This document shows, piece after piece, positions 1 to 7,094 of a stretch of 10,551 bases of DNA. This DNA is from CAYJRR01 sp964372275 [NCBI: uncultured bacterium]. Lineage in GTDB: Bacteria; CAYJRR01. The position numbers and the translations under genes are program-made. The notes beneath the pieces were generated by a model that did no database searches, was not told the origin of the DNA, and saw nothing but the letters and a program-made list of their open reading frames with translations. The DNA is taken from positions 1 through 10,551 of the forward strand of contig CAYJRR010000150.1 of the NCBI GenBank assembly GCA_964372275.1. The letters are read 5' to 3'. Position 1 is the first letter of the stretch, and every line of letters begins with the position of its first letter.

Positions 1-717
1 GTCGACGGTCGGACCGACGAACGGGCGCTTCGGCTTTCCGACCTCGCGCTGCAACTGCGCCTGCGCTTCGAGGAGGACCTGGGCCTCCTGGTGGCCGAAC
101 ATGATGGCGTCGGCCATGTCGTCCTCGGAGACCATCTTGGCCTCCCCTTCGACCATCGACACCGCGTCGCGGGACGCGCCGACGACGATCTCCATGTCGC
201 TCTGAGCCATCTGCTCGCGGGTCGGGTTGGCGACGAACTTGCCGTCGATGCGGCCGACGCGGATTCCCGCCAGCGGACCGGCCCAGGGGATGTCGGAAAG
301 CATCAGCGCCGTCGAGGCGCCGGTCATCGCCAGCACGTCGATGACGTTGTCGTCGTTCCCCGACGCCATCACCGTCGCGATCACCTGGATCTCGCTGCGC
401 CACCCCTTGGGGAAGAGCGGGCGGATCGGCCGGTCGATCAGCCGCGAGGTGAGGATCTCGCGCTCGCCCAGCCGCCCCTCGCGCTTGAAGAAGCCGCCCG
501 GGATCTTCCCGGCAGCGAAGGTCTTCTCCACGTACTCGACGGTGAGCGGGAGGAAGTCGATCCCTTCACGGGGCTTGGGCGCGCCCACGACCGTCACCAG
601 GACCGCGCTCTCGCCACACGACGCCAACACGGAGCCGCCCGCCTGCTTCGCGAGCCGGCCGGTCTCCAGGGTGATCTCGCGACCCCCGACGGAGACCTTC
701 ACTTTTCGCACGTTCAT
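1..717 (-). CDS. pnp: Polynucleotide phosphorylase (PNPase), N-terminal part, cut by window edge
   Basis: PNPase is a phosphorolytic 3'-5' exoribonuclease that degrades RNA in the cytoplasm, often with RNase E or a helicase. The visible 239 residues begin [12 protein letters not shown] and read without a stop to the left edge; the family is about 700 residues, so the second RNase PH core and the KH and S1 domains lie outside. The first RNase PH-like domain spans roughly residues 12-145 and includes [12 protein letters not shown] (71-82) followed by [15 protein letters not shown] (89-103), a hallmark of the family. The helical linker domain starts near 165. The start ATG at 717 overlaps the rpsO stop in ATGA (714-717), and no good Shine-Dalgarno precedes it, so translation is probably coupled to rpsO. 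There is no room for the structured leader through which E. coli PNPase autoregulates with RNase III. Identification is very secure. Confidence 0.97.
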   Translation of the reverse strand, partial: MNVRKVKVSVGGREITLETGRLAKQAGGSVLASCGESAVLVTVVGAPKPREGIDFLPLTVEYVEKTFAAGKIPGGFFKREGRLGEREILTSRLIDRPIRPLFPKGWRSEIQVIATVMASGNDDNVIDVLAMTGASTALMLSDIPWAGPLAGIRVGRIDGKFVANPTREQMAQSDMEIVVGASRDAVSMVEGEAKMVSEDDMADAIMFGHQEAQVLLEAQAQLQREVGKPKRPFVGPTVD

Positions 718-983
718 TTGCGCAGCCCGAGCTCTTTCACGACCTTGGCGTAACGGGCCGGATCCTTCGCCTTCAGGTAGTCGAGCATCCGACGGCGCTG
801 CCCGACGATCTTGAGGAGTCCACGACGCGAGTGGTGATCCTTCGCGTGCGACTTGAAGTGCTCGGTGAGCTGGTTGATCCGCTCGGTCAGGAGCGCGACC
901 TGGACTTCGGGGGAGCCGGTGTCGACGTCGTGAAGCCGATGCTTCTCGACGATCGCCTTCTTGGCCAATGGCTGGAGCGACAT
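714..983 (-). CDS. rpsO: 30S ribosomal protein S15
   Basis: S15 is a primary binding protein of the 30S subunit that contacts the central domain of 16S rRNA and helps form the B4 bridge to 23S rRNA. The 89-residue product is the usual family length. Signature stretches are [16 protein letters not shown] (21-36), [12 protein letters not shown] (46-57) and RRRMLDYLK (63-71), with a typical basic C-terminus ending in GLRK. The ATG at 983 is preceded by AAGGA (993-997) with a 9-nt gap, which fixes the start. The gene has its own promoter at 1041-1070 after truB, and its stop overlaps the pnp start by 4 nt. The rpsO-pnp pair is one of the most conserved bacterial gene neighbourhoods. Confidence 0.98.
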   Translation of the reverse strand: MSLQPLAKKAIVEKHRLHDVDTGSPEVQVALLTERINQLTEHFKSHAKDHHSRRGLLKIVGQRRRMLDYLKAKDPARYAKVVKELGLRK

Positions 984-1034
984 TCGCTTAATTCCTTGTC
1001 TTTGCTTGTTTTTCTCTTCTTTGGTGTCGTGAAG
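984..1034 (-). promoter_or_regulatory. rpsO: A-rich rpsO 5' leader with ribosome binding site
   Basis: The inferred rpsO leader, about 50 nt from the predicted start point to the ATG, is strikingly A/purine-rich against the surrounding high-GC sequence. It contains a run of five A residues and an AAGGA Shine-Dalgarno at 993-997, 9 nt before the ATG. I see no stable hairpin in the last 45 nt, so it looks like an open loading site for ribosomes or S1. S15 autoregulates through its leader in several bacteria, but no recognised S15-binding pseudoknot is visible here. The transcript start is inferred from the promoter position. Confidence 0.6.
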
Positions 1035-1040
1035 AGGCGC

Positions 1041-1070
1041 ACTCTAGCGAACCCCCCTCGACCAAGTCAA
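1041..1070 (-). promoter_or_regulatory. Sigma70-type promoter for rpsO-pnp
   Basis: Reading the minus strand, TTGACT (1065-1070, five of six matches to the -35 consensus) is followed after 18 bp by TAGAGT (1041-1046, four of six matches to the -10 consensus). It lies in the only gap of the translation cluster, between the truB stop and rpsO, and would start transcription near 1034. The position argues that rpsO-pnp can be transcribed independently of rbfA-truB, as in E. coli where rpsO has its own promoter. Confidence 0.7.
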
Positions 1071-1103
1071 GCGCGCATCCCACCGAGGGATTTTCCGATC
1101 CGT

Positions 1104-2000
1104 CTAGAGCACGCGGTCGAGGACGACCCGGCCCCGGTCGACCGTCGCAATCGCCAGGACCCGTCCGGCGGTGTCGACCACCCGCCGGTGGCCTGCGGTG
1201 CCACGGTCGTCGCGGGCCGCGGCGAGCGGTGGCCGGCCGTGCGCCACACCGAGCGCCTCTCGGTCGTCCACGCGAAGGTCGGGCATCGGGAGGGCGATCC
1301 GGTTGACGGGGACGATGCGCGCGCGCGCGGAGGCCGGATCGGCGACGACCGTGTCGAGCGGTACGGCCTCCTCCACCCGATAGGACCCGGACGCGGTGCG
1401 TCGAAGCGCGGCGAGATGACCGCCGACGCCGAGCGCTTCGCCGAGATCGCGGGCGATCGCGCGGATGTAGGTCCCCTTGGAGACGTGCAGCGAGAGTCCG
1501 GCGCGCGCGCGCGGACCGGGGTCGAAGCGGTCGAGGGTGAGGGCGTGCACCGTCACGTCGCGGGGCTCGAGCGCGATCGCCTCGCCGCGGCGCGCCCGGT
1601 CGTACATCCGCTCCCCGTCGCGCTGGATCGCCGAGACGTCCGGCGGAACCTGCCGGATCGCACCCCGGAACGCGGCCATCGCCCGGACGAGGTCGTCCCG
1701 ACCGATCGTCGATGCGTCGGCCGAGGCCGTCTCCCGGCCGGTCGCGTCGTCGGTGTCGGTGCGGGCCCCCAGCACGACGATCGCCTCGTACCGTTTGTCG
1801 GCGCCCGAGAGATAGCCCGCGATCTTCGTCGCCCGTCCGAGACAGACGAGCAAGAGCCCGGTGGCGAACGGATCGAGCGTTCCGGCGTGCCCCGCTTTCG
1901 AAGCGCCCAGGGCGACCTTCACCCGCGTCACCGCGGTCTGGGACGTCGGCCCCGCCGGCTTGTCGACGAGGAGGAGACCGTCGTTGTCGGCCACGCTCAC
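1104..2000 (-). CDS. truB: tRNA pseudouridine(55) synthase TruB
   Basis: TruB isomerises U55 in the T-loop of tRNAs to pseudouridine and also acts as a tRNA-folding chaperone. Numbered from the GTG at 2000, the 298-residue product carries the catalytic motif GHAGTLDPFATG (37-48) with the catalytic aspartate D43. Tyrosine Y71 in KRYEAIVVLG corresponds to the active-site Tyr. PPDVSA begins at residue 119 and SKGTYIRAIARDLG at 174-187. The C-terminal 60 residues look like a short PUA-type region. The position in PPxxSAxK that is usually lysine is glutamine (Q126). The GTG at 2000 overlaps the rbfA stop in GTGA (1997-2000). A second in-frame GTG at 1994 sits 5 nt after GGAG (2000-2003) and may be the real start, which would shorten the protein by two residues. 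It is co-transcribed with rbfA. Confidence 0.95.
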   Translation of the reverse strand: MSVADNDGLLLVDKPAGPTSQTAVTRVKVALGASKAGHAGTLDPFATGLLLVCLGRATKIAGYLSGADKRYEAIVVLGARTDTDDATGRETASADASTIGRDDLVRAMAAFRGAIRQVPPDVSAIQRDGERMYDRARRGEAIALEPRDVTVHALTLDRFDPGPRARAGLSLHVSKGTYIRAIARDLGEALGVGGHLAALRRTASGSYRVEEAVPLDTVVADPASARARIVPVNRIALPMPDLRVDDREALGVAHGRPPLAAARDDRGTAGHRRVVDTAGRVLAIATVDRGRVVLDRVL

Positions 2001-2380
2001 TCCGATTCGTCGAGGTCGGCCGCGCCGCGGCGCTCGCGGTCGAGCTTGGCGAGGATCCCCATCACCCGGTCGGCGCGCTCCGCCGCCTCGTCGAGCACGA
2101 ACCGAAGCTCGGGGACCGAGCGAATCGACATCCGATGCAACAGTTCGCGCCGCAGGAATCCGGCCGCGCGCGACAACCCCTTGACCGTCGCCTCCCGCTC
2201 CTTCGGATCGCCGATCACCTGCACGAACACCTTCGCGTTCCGCAGATCGCGCGACACCTCCACCCCCGACACGGTCGCGGAACGGATGCGCGGATCCTTG
2301 AGGCCACGGAGCAGGATCTCCGCCAGCTCCTCGCGGATCACGCGGGCCAGGCGGGCGGGTCGATTGGAGGGGCGGGGCAT
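1997..2380 (-). CDS. rbfA: 30S ribosome-binding factor RbfA
   Basis: RbfA is a small KH-fold assembly factor that binds immature 30S subunits and assists processing and folding of the 16S rRNA 5' end. The 127-residue product is the normal length. Its N-terminal helix LARVIREELAEILLRGLKDPR (11-31) precedes VSGVEVSRDLRNAKVFVQV (37-55), the family core. ELRFVLDE (91-98) follows and the tail is acidic. The ATG at 2380 is chosen because homology begins there; the reading frame stays open upstream to 2710, but that extension is Arg/Pro-rich and looks non-coding. No strong Shine-Dalgarno precedes 2380. The stop overlaps the truB GTG by 4 nt, indicating an rbfA-truB operon. infB, which commonly precedes rbfA, is not next to it here. 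Confidence 0.93.
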   Translation of the reverse strand: MPRPSNRPARLARVIREELAEILLRGLKDPRIRSATVSGVEVSRDLRNAKVFVQVIGDPKEREATVKGLSRAAGFLRRELLHRMSIRSVPELRFVLDEAAERADRVMGILAKLDRERRGAADLDESE

Positions 2381-2540
2381 GGAGCCACGCGACGCTAGCG
2401 CGGGAGGCGTGCGGAGGGAAGGAGCACGATTCGGTGCTCGTCTCGAATTGCGGTAGCAGGCGTAGGCGAGGGAACGACCTCCACCCGGGGGTCCCACGCC
2501 CCGGTTCCGGCGCGGGGAGGCGGCGACGACAGTGGTTTGC

Positions 2541-3488
2541 CTAGGGTGCACCCTGGCTCTTCGGGGCGCCGACGCAGATTGAAGCCTCGCAGTGTCGCTC
2601 GCCACGAGCGTTCGGCCTCGGACCTTCGCCGGCGCAGGTCCCTTCCTTTCTCCGGCGGATCGCCCTCTCGATGCGTTCCGCCCCGAACTCGTTCCGGGCG
2701 TGGAGGGCATTGCAGCCCCGACAGGTCACGCGGAGGTTGGACGGCTCGGACCCTCCTCCCTTGGCAACCGGGACGATGTGATCGATCTCCAGCCGGTGGC
2801 GTGAGCCACACCGACGGCCGTCGGCCCGCGTCCAGGAACACCGTCCCCCGTCCCGGTTCCACACCTCCCGCCGCACCGCGGCCGGGATCGTTCCCCGCGT
2901 GCCCGGTTTCGGCTCCGCATCGCGCGCCGGAGCGGCGCAGGGCGGCGGCTCGAGCGGCGAGGCCGGTTGCGGCGGCGCGACGAGGGTCTCCGACGCAGCG
3001 GTCGGCGACGGAGCCGACCGCGTCGCGGGAAGCGTGCGGACCTTCGCTGGCGAAGGTAGGCGGATCCGGTCTTCCGGTACGGGCACGGCCTCCGGGCTCT
3101 TTACCGCCGCGACCAGCCGCTCGACCTCCTGTTTCGGTCTCTTGGACGCGGCATCGAACAGGTCGCGGGCATTGTCCGGAGTGAGAACCGGTTCGAGCAA
3201 CGTGAGCGTCGTCATCCACAGTCGCCCGTCCCGGAGGTAGTCGGCCGCGAAGGGGAAGCGCTGAAGGATGGCGGCGGCGTGGGTACGGCGGTAGGTGGGA
3301 CCCTCTGTGAGACCGAGCGCCTCGCGGCAATAGACCGATAGACTCGAGTACCCGAGGGCCTCGTGCATCTTCCGCCGCTCGAACTCGGCCAGGTGGAGCA
3401 GAAAGTCGACCTTGACTCGGCACTCACTCCCCAAGAGCTCGCGCAGGCGGACATCGAAGTGCTGCGGATCCATCGCGGGATTCGACAT
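2541..3488 (-). CDS. HNH endonuclease family protein with helical N-terminal domain
   Basis: This is a 315-residue protein. The N-terminal part, about 12-130, is helical and contains LGYSSLSVYCREALGLTE (45-62), RFPFAADYLRDGRL (77-90) and TLTLLEPVLTPDNARDLF (94-111). This pattern is found in a family of HNH proteins frequent in deltaproteobacterial genomes. A Pro/Ala-rich linker, about 131-198, joins it to a C-terminal HNH domain, about 200-280. That domain has IDHIVPVAKGG with the D236-H237 pair, N251 and H263 as further active-site candidates, and likely zinc cysteines C217, C227 (CX9C) and C256, C259 (CX2C), so it looks catalytically complete. The ATG at 3488 is chosen over longer options because GGAGG (3494-3498) lies 5 nt upstream and similarity starts nearby. 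The target and biological role are unknown; such genes are often multicopy, possibly selfish. It lies on the same strand as rbfA, 160 bp upstream. Confidence 0.85.
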   Translation of the reverse strand: MSNPAMDPQHFDVRLRELLGSECRVKVDFLLHLAEFERRKMHEALGYSSLSVYCREALGLTEGPTYRRTHAAAILQRFPFAADYLRDGRLWMTTLTLLEPVLTPDNARDLFDAASKRPKQEVERLVAAVKSPEAVPVPEDRIRLPSPAKVRTLPATRSAPSPTAASETLVAPPQPASPLEPPPCAAPARDAEPKPGTRGTIPAAVRREVWNRDGGRCSWTRADGRRCGSRHRLEIDHIVPVAKGGGSEPSNLRVTCRGCNALHARNEFGAERIERAIRRRKEGTCAGEGPRPNARGERHCEASICVGAPKSQGAP

Positions 3489-3493
3489 GGAAA

Positions 3494-3498
3494 CCTCC
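3494..3498 (-). promoter_or_regulatory. Strong Shine-Dalgarno of the HNH gene
   Basis: GGAGG on the minus strand lies 5 nt before the ATG at 3488. It overlaps the other candidate ATG at 3500 and so decides the start in favour of 3488. It is the strongest ribosome binding site in the window, in contrast to the weak or absent sites before rbfA, pnp and the kelch gene. Confidence 0.7.
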
Positions 3499-3862
3499 AT
3501 GCTTTCCGGGCAACACGAGGTCTCCGGAGGCAATGGGAGACGCCCTACCGGGCGCAGCACCGCAAGGACGCGCCGAACGAACGCTACGCTCTTTGCGGTG
3601 CCGGGCGAGCCGCGTGGCCACGCCAGGACGTACCGTTGACGCCTTCTGTCGAATCCAAGCCCCGATGACGTGCGCGAGCTGTCAACAATGAAATGCGGTC
3701 CGTCCAAGAAATTCAGAGGCTCCGACCCAGGACATCGCGGACGAATTTGGCCGACGACATCGAGGGCAGCTTCCCTTCGCCACCTCTCCCGGCGGAGATC
3801 CGCGGGACCGACTCGCGGCATCACCGGATGACGACCCGAGCATCGCCCGCGTCCCGCGCGAC

Positions 3863-3898
3863 GGCGGATGCCGTCTCGTTCGAAGGCGCGAATCCGCC
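3863..3898. repeat. Inverted repeat, 7-bp arms
   Basis: GGCGGAT at 3863-3869 and ATCCGCC at 3892-3898 are perfect reverse complements separated by 22 bp. The repeat lies about 90 bp beyond the stop of the 110-residue gene and could form a hairpin in its transcript tail. No T-run follows on either strand, so a canonical intrinsic terminator is not supported. Short GC-rich repeats arise by chance in such DNA. Confidence 0.35.
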
Positions 3899-3990
3899 TG
3901 TGACGGACGTCGTGCGGGATCCGGAACCGGCCGACTGCCGCGCCGGCGAGGACCGCAGCCCCAGACGCGGACTCGCCCCGCCGCGATCCC

Positions 3991-4323
3991 CTACTTCTTC
4001 CGCTTCGCGCCCGCCTTCCGCTTCCCCGCCCGTTTCCCTCCGTCCGCAGACGTCGCCGTTTCGTCCTGCACCAGGCGAAAGGTCGCGGTGATCTCGAGCT
4101 TGCGTCCGTCCAGCAGGCGGTCGAGCTCCAGCCCGGGTTCGACCCGGTCGAGGAAGCGCCGCAGCTCGCGCTCGAAGATCCCGAGGAACTCGGACTTCCA
4201 GCCGCCGACCTGCTCGGCGAGGTAGTTGAGCGCGACGTTTTGCGCCGACATGCCGGTGTCGAACAGGCGCTTCACCGTGCCGCGGACGAAGCCCTGCGGG
4301 GTCCGATCGTCGTCTTCGGTCAT
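3991..4323 (-). CDS. Small hypothetical protein with lysine-rich C-terminal tail
   Basis: This 110-residue protein cannot be assigned a function with confidence. Residues about 10-85 look folded: a helical N-terminal part with GFVRGTVKRLFDTG (11-24), an amphipathic helix around KSEFLGIFERELRRFLDR (43-60), and a beta-like EITATFRLVQ (77-86). The last 25 residues are low complexity and rich in Lys, Arg, Ala and Gly, ending in KRKK, suggesting contact with nucleic acid, polyphosphate or acidic membranes. The general pattern resembles small phasin-like proteins seen in deltaproteobacteria; this is a weak impression. The ATG at 4323 overlaps the stop of the kelch lipoprotein gene in ATGA (4320-4323). 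A GGAGGA lies about 13 nt upstream, longer than optimal. The overlap and coding bias argue that the gene is real and translationally coupled. Confidence 0.7.
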   Translation of the reverse strand: MTEDDDRTPQGFVRGTVKRLFDTGMSAQNVALNYLAEQVGGWKSEFLGIFERELRRFLDRVEPGLELDRLLDGRKLEITATFRLVQDETATSADGGKRAGKRKAGAKRKK

Positions 4324-7094
4324 GGCAGGTTTGGGTTCCTCCAGGTGGACGGGGTGTAGACCTCGACGGAGGCCAGGGGCTGGTTCGCCACCTCATCATA
4401 GCCTCCGGCGACGACGATCCGCCCGTCCGAGAGGCGCACCACGGCCGGGGTGCTGCGCGCGGTGACGAGCGACGGGCCGGCGGTCAACCCCACCCCGTCG
4501 GTGTAGCGGTCGACCTCGCGCGCCGACATGTCGGCCGACCCCCGCGACCCGCCGATCATCCAGGTCTCTCCGTTCGCGACCGACAGCACCGCCATCCGCT
4601 CGCGCGCGGCGGAGAGGCTCCCCGCGGCGTCGAACCCGCTCCCGTCGAACGATTCGCAGCTCGACAGCGATCCCGCGGTCGCGACGGCCGGCTGCCCTCC
4701 GCAGACGACCGCGCCTCCGGCACCGACCGGGAAGGCGGCGTGGTCGCGCCGGGCCTGCTGCATCGGGCCGGTCGGGGCGTACGCGTCCCCCGCCGGGTTG
4801 TAGAGGATCGCCGCCGCGCTGATGGTGGCCGGATTGCCGTCGACGCCGCCGGTGAGCAGGACCTTGCCATCGCTCAGGCGCGCCGCGGCGTGGCGGGCGC
4901 GCGACGTCGGGGTACCCGCGGCCGACCACGACGCGCCGGCGAACCGGTCGGCGAGCGCTTGCGGCGTGCCGCCGATCTCGGCGCCGTGCGCGAGCACCCC
5001 TCCGTCGGCGAGCGCGACCAGCGCGTGGAAGGCGCGCGGGCTGGGCAGCGCGGCGACGGTGCTCCAGGAGGCGGTCGTCAGGTCGAACAGGTCGGCCGCC
5101 GCGACCGGTCCGTCGGCCGTGTCGAGCCCGCCCGCGAACAGCACGCCGGCGCCGAACCTCGCCGCCGCAACGCGGCGGCGTGGGGTCGGCACCGACGACG
5201 CGATCGCGGCGGTCGCGCCGTCGGTCGGATCGAAGCGATCGCTCGCCGCCTCCCCGCCCAGACCGCCCAGGACCGCGACCGCCCCGTCGGCGAGCTGCGC
5301 GGCGAACCCCTCGCCGTGCGGCGACGGAAGGGGGAACGGCGCCAGGACGAAGCGCCCGACCGGACCGAGCAGGAGCGTCACCGGACCCGACCGCTGCCTC
5401 CCCGGCGGCACGGCGGCAGCGCTGGCCCCCCAGGCGACGACCTCCGCGCCGGAAAGCGCCTCCAGCGTCAGGTGAAGCGGACCGTCGAAGAAGTGATTTT
5501 CGACTTCGACCGGGTCCAGTCCGGCGTCGAAGGTCCACTCCCCCACCTGCGATGCGGCGTCGTACATGCGGAGGCGGAAGCGCTCGGCGGCCAGGGCTTC
5601 GAGGCTCTCCCCCGCCGGCAGGAGCGGCGTGATCTCGAGCGGCCCGCGCGTCGACAGCGGGAGCGCGTCGGGGGACGGATTGTAGATCTCGATCCGCGCG
5701 TCGCCGGACGAGCCGCCCAGGAGCCACGCCGTCCCGTCGCGCATCGCCACCCCGAAACCGGATCCGACGTGCGTCCCGTCCGACGGCGAGGTGGCCTCCC
5801 CCCGCTCGTCGTCGCTCTCCCACACCACCGCATCGCGTGCCGGCGATCCGCTTTGCCCCAGCCCTCCACCGAGGAGGACCCGCCCGTCGGCGATCGGAAC
5901 GGCCACCCCCGACGATCCGTGCCGGCGATCGCGTTCCCGCGCGAACCGGGACGCGACGGCGTCGGCGAGATCGAGCACCTCGAGCGCCGCGCTCGCCTCG
6001 CGCGTGGAGTAAGCGAGCCCCCCGGCGACGAGGAGCCGGCCGCCCGCGAGCGGCGACACCGAGGCCGCGTAGCGGCCGACGCGCAGCCGGTCGGCGAAGT
6101 GCGAGATCGCGATCCCTCCGTCCGACCGGTCGGAGACGATCGAAACGTCGTCGTTCGCGGTCGGCGAGTCGCCGCCGAGGATCGCGACGCGCCCGTCCGG
6201 CAGCGCGACGACCGACGACTGCTCGGCGGGAGCCGCGCCTTCGATCGCGACGAACGTCCCGGCGTCGGGGTCGTGGACCGTCGGCGGAAACGCCGGATCG
6301 CCGAGCTGGGCGTCTCCGCCGCCGGCGAGGATCACCTTCCCCGAGCGGAGACGAGCCCCTTGCAGTGCGCGCGCGGCCTGCGGCAGCTCGCCGGCAAGCT
6401 CCACCCCGCCCGGATCGTCCGCGTCGCCCCGCTTCGGCACGCGGATCACGTCGCACGGCCGCAGGAGCCCCTGGGAGCCGAGCCCGCCGGCGACCAGCAC
6501 CCGACCGTCGGAGAGCTCGACCAGCAGGGCGCGGCTGCGGTTCCGGGTGAGTGGCGCGAGCGACCGCCACTGCCCCGTGTCCGGATCGTAGAGGTCGACC
6601 GCGGTCGAGAACTGAACCGACTCGACGCCGCCGGCCATCAGGATCCGGCCGTCCTCGAGCCTCGTCACCGCGGCGTCCGACCGCAGCGCCGCCGGGAGCG
6701 CGGGCGGCGCCGAGAAGCGGTCGACCTCCGAGAAGTAGATCCCCAGCACCCGCCCGGCCGCCTCTCCGGGCGGCACGAGCTCGCTCCGTCCGACCTTCAC
6801 CACCCGGCCGGACGCGTCCAGCCCTTCGACGCGAACCTGCAGGCGCCGGTCGAGGTCGGCGTGGACCGGGGGGACCGACCACGAATCGCCGACGTCGAAG
6901 GTCCTGGACGAGAGCGTCTCGCCCCCCTGCAGCACCCGTATCCGGATCCGGTCGAGATCGGCGAACGGCTCGGCCTCGTCGTGCGGAGACAGGATCCGCG
7001 TCTTGAGCTCGACCGTGCGACCGTCCCGACAGGAGCCCGCGAGCCCGAAGAGGACCAGGAGCGCGGCGCGAGGCAGGAGGGTGGCAGGAGGCAT
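4320..7094 (-). CDS. Kelch-repeat lipoprotein with two beta-propellers
   Basis: This 924-residue predicted lipoprotein starts with MPPATLLPRAALLVLFGLAG followed by S21-C22, a signal peptide with a relaxed lipobox (AGSC), so C22 should be lipidated and the protein exported. A beta-rich domain, about 47-131, is followed by seven kelch-like blades (about 138-475). A second similar beta-rich domain (about 504-590) and seven more blades (about 597-916) follow. Each blade carries a variant of DGRVLVAGG, for example at 148-156, 196-204, 403-411, 742-750 and 890-898, and several have a YDPxTGxW-like turn. The ATG at 7094 is preferred because the signal peptide begins there; an in-frame extension to 7385 would overlap the divergent gene and lacks coding character. 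Kelch propellers bind proteins or sugars; the ligand here is unknown. It is followed by the overlapping 110-residue gene. Confidence 0.88.
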   Translation of the reverse strand: MPPATLLPRAALLVLFGLAGSCRDGRTVELKTRILSPHDEAEPFADLDRIRIRVLQGGETLSSRTFDVGDSWSVPPVHADLDRRLQVRVEGLDASGRVVKVGRSELVPPGEAAGRVLGIYFSEVDRFSAPPALPAALRSDAAVTRLEDGRILMAGGVESVQFSTAVDLYDPDTGQWRSLAPLTRNRSRALLVELSDGRVLVAGGLGSQGLLRPCDVIRVPKRGDADDPGGVELAGELPQAARALQGARLRSGKVILAGGGDAQLGDPAFPPTVHDPDAGTFVAIEGAAPAEQSSVVALPDGRVAILGGDSPTANDDVSIVSDRSDGGIAISHFADRLRVGRYAASVSPLAGGRLLVAGGLAYSTREASAALEVLDLADAVASRFARERDRRHGSSGVAVPIADGRVLLGGGLGQSGSPARDAVVWESDDERGEATSPSDGTHVGSGFGVAMRDGTAWLLGGSSGDARIEIYNPSPDALPLSTRGPLEITPLLPAGESLEALAAERFRLRMYDAASQVGEWTFDAGLDPVEVENHFFDGPLHLTLEALSGAEVVAWGASAAAVPPGRQRSGPVTLLLGPVGRFVLAPFPLPSPHGEGFAAQLADGAVAVLGGLGGEAASDRFDPTDGATAAIASSVPTPRRRVAAARFGAGVLFAGGLDTADGPVAAADLFDLTTASWSTVAALPSPRAFHALVALADGGVLAHGAEIGGTPQALADRFAGASWSAAGTPTSRARHAAARLSDGKVLLTGGVDGNPATISAAAILYNPAGDAYAPTGPMQQARRDHAAFPVGAGGAVVCGGQPAVATAGSLSSCESFDGSGFDAAGSLSAARERMAVLSVANGETWMIGGSRGSADMSAREVDRYTDGVGLTAGPSLVTARSTPAVVRLSDGRIVVAGGYDEVANQPLASVEVYTPSTWRNPNLP

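Larger units (their letters stand above)
3489..3990. other. Intergenic region, about 500 bp, no convincing gene
   Basis: Several frames stay open here, including an upstream extension of the HNH frame to 3824 and plus-strand frames, but none gives a recognisable protein or a good start site. Local base composition is less GC-rich around 3640-3720. A perfect TTGACA on the minus strand (3680-3685) lacks a -10 partner at normal spacing. A 7-bp inverted repeat lies at 3863-3898. The region must hold the HNH promoter and the 3' end of the transcript from the gene ending at 3991, but I see no hairpin followed by a T-run. Confidence 0.6.

Noticed and set aside
1081-1103. Possible terminator after truB (GGAT...ATCC)
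   Set aside because: The stem is 4 bp with no T-run, and the rpsO promoter starts just beyond; too weak to call.
831-2456. 541-residue plus-strand open frame over rpsO-truB-rbfA
   Set aside because: It is antisense to three securely identified genes and has no domain of its own.
2460-2530. GC-rich hairpin (CCCCG/CGGGG) after the HNH gene as a terminator
   Set aside because: The stem is only about 5 bp and no T-run follows; such pairings are common by chance in this composition.
2381-2710. N-terminal extension of rbfA
   Set aside because: The extra 110 residues are unlike RbfA, overlap the HNH coding region and have an arbitrary start; the family begins at the ATG at 2380.
2395-3423. 342-residue minus-strand frame overlapping the HNH gene
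   Set aside because: It lies in a different frame across the HNH domain and is Arg/Pro-rich with no recognisable family. I considered whether its tail was a DUF503 or infB remnant, but no motif supports that.
3657-3685. Perfect TTGACA on the minus strand as the HNH promoter
   Set aside because: No acceptable -10 hexamer occurs 16-19 bp downstream, so the match alone is not enough.
3489-3824. Upstream extension of the HNH gene
   Set aside because: GGAGG followed by ATG at 3488 is a far better start, and the 112 extra residues show no similarity or coding character.
3876-3898. GTTCGAA motif resembling a tRNA T-loop
   Set aside because: There is no acceptor stem, D-loop or anticodon arm around it on either strand.
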